A DNA stretch of 64,000 nucleotides, taken from NCBI GenBank assembly GCA_963695375.1, contig OY968767.1, forward strand, positions 2,356,001 through 2,420,000, read 5' to 3'. The stretch is from JACCVL01 sp963695375 (GTDB lineage Bacteria > Actinomycetota > Actinomycetes > Propionibacteriales > Nocardioidaceae). The notes under the pieces are model-generated. The model saw nothing but the letters and a program-made list of their open reading frames with translations, did no database searches and was not told the DNA's origin. The first letter of the stretch is position 1. Each line of letters starts with the position of its first letter. A program made the translations under genes and the position numbers. This document shows, one piece after another, positions 52,973 to 64,000 of the stretch.

Positions 52973-54108
52973 CAGCGGCTCCTCGTCCCTGAGTCACGGG
53001 CGTGCGACGACACCGGCACAGTGTCTCGCAGCAGCGCGGCGGCGACGGCAACGTCGATGTCGGGCGCGCCGTCGTCATAGGCCCGCCAGGCCGCGGCCAC
53101 CACGGCCCGCAGCGCCGCGACCCCGGCGTCCTCGGCGTCGGCCGGCGGATCGACCTCGAGCCTCCCGTCGACGACCCGCGCCGTCCAGCCGGCACACGAG
53201 GTCTGGTCGCCGTCCACGGCCACCGCCGGATGCGGAGTCAGCAGGCCGCCCAGGTCCGCGGCCACATAGTCCGGTCGCTCCCCAGGAACCGCCCGGCACA
53301 ACTGGTCCAGCGACGTGACGCCGGTCAGCACCAGCAGCGACGGCATGCCATAGCGGACGGCTCCACTGATGTCGGTGTCGAGCCGGTCCCCCACCATCAG
53401 CGGATCGGCTGCCGCCATCCGGAGCACCGACTCCTCCAACAGGGCCGGCTCCGGTTTGCCGGCCACCACCGGCTCGGCGCCGGTCGCGGCGGCGACGGCG
53501 GCGACCAGCGTCCCGTTGCCGGGTGCCCGACCGCGGGCGGTCGGGACGGTGCGGTCCAGGTTGCTGGCGATCCACGGCAGACCGGCGGCCACCGCGTACG
53601 CGCCCTCGGCGAGCTCACCCCAGCCCACCGTGGGTGCGAACCCCTGGACGACGGCCGCCGGATCGTCGGCCAGCGACTCGACGGCGGTGAGGCCGTGCTC
53701 GGCGAGCGCGTGCACCAACCCCTCGCCGCCGACGACCAGGACCCGGGCCCCGGCCGGGACACGGGCAGCGACCAGCCGCGCCGCGGCCTGGGCTGACGTG
53801 ACGACATCGTCGTCGTCGAGGGTCAGGCCGAGGTCGCGCAGGTGGGCGGCGACGGTCGCCGGCGTTCGGGAGGCGTTGTTCGTGACGTAGCCCAGCCGCA
53901 TCCCGTGCTGCCGGGCCGAGTCGAGCAGGCCGACCGCGCCCTCGACGGCGGCGGGGCCGACGTACACGACGCCGTCCAGATCCAGCAGGGCGACGTCATG
54001 CCGGGCGGCCAGCGCACCGGCGCAGCTGGCGAACCCGGCTGGCGCCGGCGCCCGGTCAGTGGGCGCGCTGGGCCGACCGGGCACTGCACCGGGAACCGCC
54101 GACCGCAC
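52972..54108 (-). CDS. HAD superfamily phosphatase (NagD/phosphoglycolate phosphatase-like)
   Basis: Protein of 378 residues. HAD motif I DLDGVVYVGP, motif II NNASRTP, and C2-cap type IIA then GDRLDTDISGA (motif IV) and GKPEPALLEE (motif III Lys). A C-terminal extension of about 90 residues (WTARVVDGRLEVDPP onward) is present in actinobacterial members. The GTG at 54108 has GGAGG 7 nt upstream. It begins the operon that runs to xerD. Substrate unknown. Confidence 0.92.
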   Translation of the reverse strand: MRSAVPGAVPGRPSAPTDRAPAPAGFASCAGALAARHDVALLDLDGVVYVGPAAVEGAVGLLDSARQHGMRLGYVTNNASRTPATVAAHLRDLGLTLDDDDVVTSAQAAARLVAARVPAGARVLVVGGEGLVHALAEHGLTAVESLADDPAAVVQGFAPTVGWGELAEGAYAVAAGLPWIASNLDRTVPTARGRAPGNGTLVAAVAAATGAEPVVAGKPEPALLEESVLRMAAADPLMVGDRLDTDISGAVRYGMPSLLVLTGVTSLDQLCRAVPGERPDYVAADLGGLLTPHPAVAVDGDQTSCAGWTARVVDGRLEVDPPADAEDAGVAALRAVVAAAWRAYDDGAPDIDVAVAAALLRDTVPVSSHARDSGTRSR

Positions 54109-54179
54109 TCGCCACCTCCGCCCGGGCCACGGACTTCCCTGCCCGCCGGGCCCTCTCGGCAGAAGCCTAGGATGCACCG

Positions 54180-55439
54180 ATGACGTCCACCGCCCTGTCC
54201 GCGGTCGGTGCGGCCGGGCTGGTGCTGCACCCGGTGCGCGCGACGTCATACCGTCCGGGCGCGGATCGACCGCTGGACGCGGTCACCATGCGTCCGCTCG
54301 AGGTCTGGGACGACGACGTGCTGCGCCGCGTCGCGGGTGACCGTCCGGACCACGTGCTGAACCTGATCGTCCCGGGCTCGGCAGCGACCGACGAGGGCGG
54401 CCCGGCGACCCTCCGCCGATGGCGGGACCGCGGTGTCGTGGCCGAGACCGAGCGACCGGCGCTGTACGCCTGGAGCTGGGAGGTGGCCGGCCGCCGCGTC
54501 CAGGGTGTCGCCGGTGCGGTCGACCTGCCGATGAGCGGTCTGGTCGTCCCCCACGAGCACGTCCGCCCGGACATCGTGGGTGAGCGGGCGGCGCAGCTGC
54601 GGGAGGCGGCAGTGCAGGCAGAGCCGATCGTGTTGCTCCACGACGGCGACCCGCTGCTGCCAACGACGCAGTTCAGCCAGCCCGGCCCGCACGAGGGCGT
54701 CGAGCAGGCGACGGATCTGGTCGACCTGTCGGCGAGCGGAGAGCGGCACCGCATCCAGCCGGTGACCGATCCGGAAGCGATCGCTCGGGTGACCGCCGCG
54801 CTGGGCGCGGCTGAACCCCCGGTGGTCGCGGACGGGCACCACCGGCTGGCCGCGCTCGACCGCCTGGCGGGTTCGGGCTGGACCCGGGCGCTGGTGCTGC
54901 TGGTGGACGTCGGTCGCTCCGACCTTCGCGTGGGAACGATTCACCGCGTCGTGGCCGGCCTGGACCTGGCGACTGTGACAGCCACCGCCGGAGCCCACGT
55001 CCGGCCACTGCCGCCCGAGTCGGTGGCCGACTACCTGGCCGCGGCCGAGGGTGGTCAGCTGCGTTGGGTGGCCGCGGACCGCTCGGCGGTCGTGGGACTG
55101 GACCTGTCGCTGGAGGCCGTGCACGCGCTGGGGCCCGCCGACGCCGGTGCGACGGGCAGCTGTGCCGGGGTGGCGCGGGAGACCTGTCACCTGCACAGCC
55201 ACCTGCTGCCCTCCTGGCGGGTGCCGGAGAGCGCCGTGAGCTACGTGCACGACTGGATCCAGGCTCGCGCACACGCCGGCGCGCGCGGGGGGGTCGCCCT
55301 GCGCACCAACGCCCCCGCGCTCGACCAGGTGCTGCGCGGGGCCCGCGCCGGCCGGCTGTTGCCGCACAAGGCCACCTCGATCGGCCCCAAGCCGCGGATC
55401 GGACTGCTGATGCTGCCCCGGACGTCCCCGTCAGCCTGA
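54180..55439 (+). CDS. DUF1015 family protein
   Basis: Protein of 419 residues of DUF1015, predicted kinase-like or SerK-like nucleotide-binding protein. The conserved VADGHHRLAALDRL block and the C-terminal PHKATSIGPKPRIGLLM block are clear. It is divergent from the HAD operon (72 nt between) and converges on the SSB-like gene, overlapping it by 9 nt. Function unknown here. Confidence 0.9.
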   Translation: MTSTALSAVGAAGLVLHPVRATSYRPGADRPLDAVTMRPLEVWDDDVLRRVAGDRPDHVLNLIVPGSAATDEGGPATLRRWRDRGVVAETERPALYAWSWEVAGRRVQGVAGAVDLPMSGLVVPHEHVRPDIVGERAAQLREAAVQAEPIVLLHDGDPLLPTTQFSQPGPHEGVEQATDLVDLSASGERHRIQPVTDPEAIARVTAALGAAEPPVVADGHHRLAALDRLAGSGWTRALVLLVDVGRSDLRVGTIHRVVAGLDLATVTATAGAHVRPLPPESVADYLAAAEGGQLRWVAADRSAVVGLDLSLEAVHALGPADAGATGSCAGVARETCHLHSHLLPSWRVPESAVSYVHDWIQARAHAGARGGVALRTNAPALDQVLRGARAGRLLPHKATSIGPKPRIGLLMLPRTSPSA

Positions 55440-55829
55440 TGTCGGGGCGTCCGCAGCGGGCGCTCGAACCCGCCGGGCCCTCAGCACCTCGATCTCGACC
55501 CGGCTGGTCAGACCGCCGGCGCGCCGGGAGAAGCGGCGCCTGATCGCTCCCTCGACCTCGACGAGGGAGCCCGGTTGCCAGGCCAGCATCGACCGGCGGA
55601 CGCGGCCCGACCAGGCCATGCAGTCCAGGGTGTCGATCGGCTGCCGATCCCGGCCGGACGAACCCGTGCGCCGGACCACCAGCCGGGCGGTGACCAGCAG
55701 GTCCCCGCTGGGCAGGATGCGCTGCTCGGCAGGCGCGGACACCCGACCGCGCAGGCGCACCTGGTTGAGGTGCACGAGGGAGCCGCCAGTCTCGGCTGTC
55801 GGTTCGTTCGGCACGGGACCGCGGGGCAC
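55431..55829 (-). CDS. Single-stranded DNA-binding protein-like (OB fold)
   Basis: Protein of 132 residues: NQVRLRGRVSAPAEQRILPSGDLLVTARLVV and DTLDCMAWSGRVRRSMLAWQPGSLVEVEGAIRRR give the OB-fold pattern of SSB (two blocks, not continuous). It lacks the long acidic C-terminal tail and DDDIPF-like tip that recruits partners in housekeeping SSB. GTG start at 55829. It may be an accessory SSB; the main ssb is elsewhere. Confidence 0.82.
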   Translation of the reverse strand: MPRGPVPNEPTAETGGSLVHLNQVRLRGRVSAPAEQRILPSGDLLVTARLVVRRTGSSGRDRQPIDTLDCMAWSGRVRRSMLAWQPGSLVEVEGAIRRRFSRRAGGLTSRVEIEVLRARRVRAPAADAPTSG

Positions 55830-55959
55830 GGCTCACCACCTCCACCGACAGTGTGGGGCGCTCCGGTGCCGGCGGGGTGAAGGGGCGCCCGTGCCCTGTG
55901 CACGGGCTGCTCGCGGCCGCCGGCTGTGCGTTCGACCCGTCGCGACGACAGCAGCGGCG

Positions 55960-56859
55960 TCAGTCGTCCCGGCGGGACTGCAGCTGTTCGGCGCGCTCGA
56001 CCGCGTCCGTGCTGCCCTGGCCGTCGACGGCCGCCGCCCGGTGGAACCACTCGAGGGCGTCGGTGTGCCGCCCGGCCGCCTCGAGCGCGTCGGCGTAGGC
56101 ATAGCGCAACCGCGGCGCCCAGTCGCTGCGGGACTTCGTGCGCAGATCGCTGGCCTCGAGCAGCGCGAGCGCGGCATCGATCTCGCCGCGGTCCCGCCGC
56201 GCTCCGGCGGCGACGATGGCGAGCTCGGCGCGCCCCTCCGCGTCCAGCCGCTCGGCGGCCGGGTCACGGGACAGCGCCAGCGCCCGGTCGGGCCGGCCGA
56301 GCGCCCGCTCACAGTCGGCCAGCACCGGCAGGTGGTCCGGTCGGCCGGTCATCCGGCGCACGGTCTTCAGCTCCCGCAGCGCCTCGGCCCACCGGCCGGT
56401 GAGGTAGGCGAGCTCGCCGTAGGCCTCCCGGACCGCGGCCACCCGGGCGGCGCGCGCCCGCGCGGCGCGGGCGTGGCCGAAGGCGATCTCCGGATCGGAG
56501 TCGGCCAGCCGCCCGGCCGCCACCAGATGTCTGGCCACCCGAGCGGCAAGCCGATCCGGCAGGCTGCGGAGCTGGCCGGCGACCTCCCGGCTCAGCTCCT
56601 TGCCGGTGATGTCGTCCGGCAGGTGCGGACCGTCGTACTCCGCCTGGGTCATCCCGCGGCGCTCGGCCGGCGTGGGGGCGGCGCGGGCGCCGGGCTCGGC
56701 CCGGCCTCGCCGATCAGCCGGGCCGGGCCGTCGGCCGGTGCCGGCCGACGGGCGTCCACCGTGTCCGGTGCCGGCCGCGTCCCGGCGGGTCCGGTCGCCG
56801 GTCGTCCGGCCCCGGCCGGCGCGCTCGTCGCTACGCCGAGGATCACGTCGGCTGGTCAC
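55960..56859 (-). CDS. TPR-type repeat protein
   Basis: Protein of 299 residues. The first 100 are Arg/Gly/Pro/Thr-rich and probably disordered; from MTQAEYDGPHLPDDITGKEL the rest is helical, with TPR-like repeats (AAVREAYGELAYLTGRWAEALREL, DHLPVLADCERALGRPDRAL, RLRYAYADALEAAGRHTDALEWF). GTG at 56859 with GAAGGAG 4 nt upstream. A TPR protein stands at this place in M. tuberculosis too (Rv1691). Likely a scaffold; partner unknown. Confidence 0.88.
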   Translation of the reverse strand: MTSRRDPRRSDERAGRGRTTGDRTRRDAAGTGHGGRPSAGTGRRPGPADRRGRAEPGARAAPTPAERRGMTQAEYDGPHLPDDITGKELSREVAGQLRSLPDRLAARVARHLVAAGRLADSDPEIAFGHARAARARAARVAAVREAYGELAYLTGRWAEALRELKTVRRMTGRPDHLPVLADCERALGRPDRALALSRDPAAERLDAEGRAELAIVAAGARRDRGEIDAALALLEASDLRTKSRSDWAPRLRYAYADALEAAGRHTDALEWFHRAAAVDGQGSTDAVERAEQLQSRRDD

Positions 56860-56940
56860 GGCTCTCCTTCGCAGCGGTGCGGGGTGCGGCTCCACGGTGG
56901 CACGCCGGTCGCCTTCCTGACGAATCCGGCGGCACACGTG

Positions 56941-56975
56941 CGACAGGGCCACCGGCGAAACCGGTGGCCCTGTCG
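56941..56975 (-). terminator. rRNA operon terminator hairpin
   Basis: Perfect 15-bp stem (arms 56941-56955 and 56961-56975) with a 5-nt loop, 10 nt after the 5S rRNA 3' end. GC-rich and without a U-run. Confidence 0.85.
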
Positions 56976-56985
56976 ACAAAGAATG

Positions 56986-57102
56986 TCCGGCGACGTCCTA
57001 CTCTCCCACGCAGTCTCCCACGCAGTACCATCGGCGCTGAAGGGCTTAACTTCCGGGTTCGGGATGGGACCGGGTGTTTCCCCTTCGCCATGGTCGCCGA
57101 AA
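56986..57102 (-). rRNA. rrf: 5S ribosomal RNA
   Basis: About 117 nt. Contains the conserved CGAACCCGGAAGTTAAGC loop and the closing stem formed by TCGGCGACC and the 3' GTCGCCGGA. Last gene of the rRNA operon. Ends estimated to within a few bases. Confidence 0.95.
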
Positions 57103-57142
57103 CTCTATGGAGATGTGGTGGCGCAACCGACCATATCTCGGG

Positions 57143-57174
57143 AACCGCACAGTGGACGCGTAGCTTCTTTGTGG

Positions 57175-57177
<3 letters not shown>
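57143..57177 (-). other. 3' arm of the 23S processing stem
   Basis: Complementary, with few mismatches, to the 5' arm at 60275-60309. The two flank 23S rRNA and would form the RNase III processing stem. Confidence 0.75.
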
Positions 57178-62137
<4,960 letters not shown>

Positions 62138-62661
62138 TTTCTATGGTTGTCGCCCGGAGGCGATTCCCTCAACAGTTGACCCTGACAAGTTGACATCACT
62201 TGTCAAAGGAATCCGCCGTCGTCTGGGCAGGTTGCACCCAGCCGCCGACGGGGCGTTACTAAATTCATCGTCGACTTTTGACACACTGTTGAGTTCTCAA
62301 GGATCGAGCGCGCACCGAAACGTTTCAGCCTTCCGGCCTCGCGCTTCGGGGCAACTGTTCCACCTTACCGGTGGGCCCCACCCCGGTCAAACCAGGTTTC
62401 GGGGACCCCGCCCCGGCCGTCACTCCACGGACGCAACAGGTGCGTCGAGGGTCGTACCAGGGGGTTTCGCCGGAGCCGAACACCCGACGTCACCGTCTTG
62501 CGTCCCGCCGCTCGTGGCGACAGGAAGAACACTAGAGAGACGCTCTCCGGCCCGTCAAATCGGGGTCCGATCCGGGGTGGGGCGGCGGGCGTTGGTGCAG
62601 GTCAGCGCCCTGTGACCGATGCGGATGGGCAGTCGCGACGTGCGGACCGGCTCCGCGAGGT
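62138..62661 (-). other. rRNA operon leader and upstream region
   Basis: Holds the promoter at 62362-62390, a boxA-like antitermination motif CTTGAGAACTCAACAG (62286-62301) and an 8-bp hairpin TGACAAGT / ACTTGTCA (62183-62205). The part beyond 62390, towards tyrS, has no recognised gene. Confidence 0.7.
62362..62390 (-). promoter_or_regulatory. rRNA operon promoter
   Basis: -35 TTGACC (62385-62390), 17-nt spacer, -10 TAAGGT (62362-62367), about 225 nt upstream of 16S. Close to the actinobacterial sigma-A consensus. Confidence 0.8.
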
Positions 62662-62662
62662 G

Positions 62663-63931
62663 TCAGCGCTTGACCCGCAGGCCGGCGATGGTGCGCTTCC
62701 CGCGGCGCAGCACGATCCAGCCTCCGGGCAGCACGCGGGCCGCGGCCAACGGCGACTCGGCGTCGACCTCCCGTTCGTTGTTCACATACGCCCCGCGGTC
62801 CTGGACCGCGCGACGGGCCTCGGACCGGCTGCGCACCAGCCCGGTCAGGACCAGCGCGTCCACCAGGCTGGGCAGCTCGGCACCGCCGGCGACCTCGGCA
62901 TGCGGCGCCTCGGTCAGCGCGGCGGTCAGCGTCGCCTCGGGCAGCGCGTACAGGTCGCCACCGCCGAACAGCGCGGCAGCGGCCTGCTCGGCGGCCCGGG
63001 TCTCGGTCTCCCCGTGCACCAGGGCGGTGACGTCTGCGGCGAGGGCGCGCTGGGCCAGCCGCGCGGCCGGGCGGTCCGCGGCGGTCCGCTCCAGCTCGGC
63101 GATCTCGTCCAGTGAGCGGAACGAGAACTGCCGCAGGTGGGTGCCGACCATCGCGTCCTCGTCGTTGACCCAGAACTGGTGGAAGGCGTACGGGCTCATC
63201 AGCTCGGGGTCGAGCCAGACCGTGCCGGTCTCGGTCTTGCCGTACTTGGTGCCGTCGGCCTTGGTGATCAGCGGCGTCGCCAGGGCGTGCACCGAACCGC
63301 CCTCGGCGCGGCGGACCAGCTCCACCCCGGCGGTGATGTTGCCCCACTGGTCGCTGCCCCCGGTCTGCATCCGGCAGCCGTAGCGGCGGTGCAGCTCGAG
63401 GTAGTCCATGGCCTGCAACAGCACGTAGCTGAACTCGGTGTAGCTGATGCCCTCCTCGAGCCGGGACCGGACCACCTCCCGGCCGAGCATCCGGTTCACC
63501 GGGAAGTGCCGCCCGACGTCGCGCAGGAAGTCCAGGGCCGACAGCGGCGCCGTCCAGTCCAGGTTGTTGACGACGACGGCGGGGTGCTCGCCACCGAAGT
63601 CGAGGAAGCGCGCCACCTGGCCACGGATCCGCTGCACCCAGCCCGCCACCACGTCGCGATCGTTCAAGGCCCGCTCGCCGGTGGCCTTCGGGTCCCCGAT
63701 CAGGCCGGTGGCGCCGCCGACCAGGATCAGCGGCCGGTGTCCGGCCTGCTGCAGCCGGCGCGCGGTGAGGAGCTGCACCAGGTTGCCCATGTGCAGGCTG
63801 GGCGCCGTCGGGTCGAAGCCGACGTAGAAGGTGACCGGGCCGTCCGTCAGCGCCGCCCGCAGGGCCGCTCGGTCGGTCGAGTGGGCGACGAGGCTGCGCG
63901 CCTCGAGATCGGAGAGGACGTCGGCGGTCAC
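62663..63931 (-). CDS. tyrS: Tyrosyl-tRNA synthetase
   Basis: Class I synthetase of 422 residues. FYVGFDPTAPSLHMGNL (HIGH-like HMGN), GGSDQWGNI, and KADGTKYGKTETG (KMSKS-like YGKT) are intact; the C-terminal 65 residues are the S4-like RNA-binding domain (LVDALVLTGLVRSRSEARRAV). The GTG at 63931 has GGGAG upstream; the GTG at 63949 adds six residues and has no clear site. It lies upstream of the rRNA operon on the same strand, as in M. tuberculosis, where tyrS is Rv1689. Confidence 0.97.
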   Translation of the reverse strand: MTADVLSDLEARSLVAHSTDRAALRAALTDGPVTFYVGFDPTAPSLHMGNLVQLLTARRLQQAGHRPLILVGGATGLIGDPKATGERALNDRDVVAGWVQRIRGQVARFLDFGGEHPAVVVNNLDWTAPLSALDFLRDVGRHFPVNRMLGREVVRSRLEEGISYTEFSYVLLQAMDYLELHRRYGCRMQTGGSDQWGNITAGVELVRRAEGGSVHALATPLITKADGTKYGKTETGTVWLDPELMSPYAFHQFWVNDEDAMVGTHLRQFSFRSLDEIAELERTAADRPAARLAQRALAADVTALVHGETETRAAEQAAAALFGGGDLYALPEATLTAALTEAPHAEVAGGAELPSLVDALVLTGLVRSRSEARRAVQDRGAYVNNEREVDAESPLAAARVLPGGWIVLRRGKRTIAGLRVKR

Positions 63932-64000
63932 GGGCCGAGTCTCCCGCACCGGGACCGCGCGGTCATCGCGGCACGTCCGCGCCGTCGGCGGCCACCGGCG

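Overview
The window is high-GC DNA from an actinomycete. The 16S/23S/5S rRNA genes, the gene order and the constant use of GTG starts with 4-nt GTGA/ATGA overlaps all fit. As I recall it, the housekeeping order follows the Mycobacterium tuberculosis Rv1689-Rv1713 and Rv1822-Rv1832 blocks. A Geodermatophilaceae/Frankiales-type soil actinobacterium is my best guess; the genus cannot be fixed without a database search. Nearly all core genes are on the minus strand, so the layout is easiest to read from right to left.

Core, right to left: tyrS (62663-63931); an rRNA operon with a strong promoter and no tRNA in its spacer (56986-62390); a TPR protein and an SSB-like protein; a HAD phosphatase, a small frameshifted gene, tlyA, nadK, recN, steA, steB/mctB, pyrG, a Nudix hydrolase, ald and xerD (42411-54108). 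After an accessory block come parA, an RHH-like partner, scpA, scpB, rluB, aroH, tyrA, cmk, der and tRNA-Pro (22657-29962). After a second accessory block come a CDP-alcohol phosphatidyltransferase, DUF881, sbp, DUF881, gcvH, a GarA-like FHA protein, MerR, a bifunctional nuclease, MerR, a glycine riboswitch and gcvP (1-7988).

Accessory block A (30176-42343) lies between parA and xerD. It holds a minus-strand molybdenum/tungsten operon: a MobA-MoaD fusion, an aldehyde:ferredoxin oxidoreductase, an NAD-linked formate dehydrogenase (FdsA-like alpha and FdsG-FdsB fusion), MoeA, and a MoeA with a C-terminal binding-protein-like domain. The same loop encodes cofactor maturation and two pterin enzymes that could share electrons with NAD. 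Beside it is a self-contained ArsR/SRPBCC/YCII cassette with a clear promoter and operator.

Accessory block B (8108-22452) holds a MOSC protein, secreted proteins, an App1-type phosphatase, a Na+/H+ antiporter, GNAT, SDR, DUF4383 and RidA proteins, an RTX-repeat protein and the broken remains of a PD40/RTX secreted protein. Its centre is a four-gene overlapping operon: KaiC, two different KaiB proteins, and a PAS-GGDEF-EAL enzyme. This would join a Kai-type ATPase switch directly to cyclic-di-GMP turnover and is the most interesting system in the window.

Other points of note are a single-aptamer glycine riboswitch, a probable one-base frameshift upstream of tlyA, paired 22-bp palindromes next to the molybdenum operon, and an RNase III processing stem around 23S rRNA.
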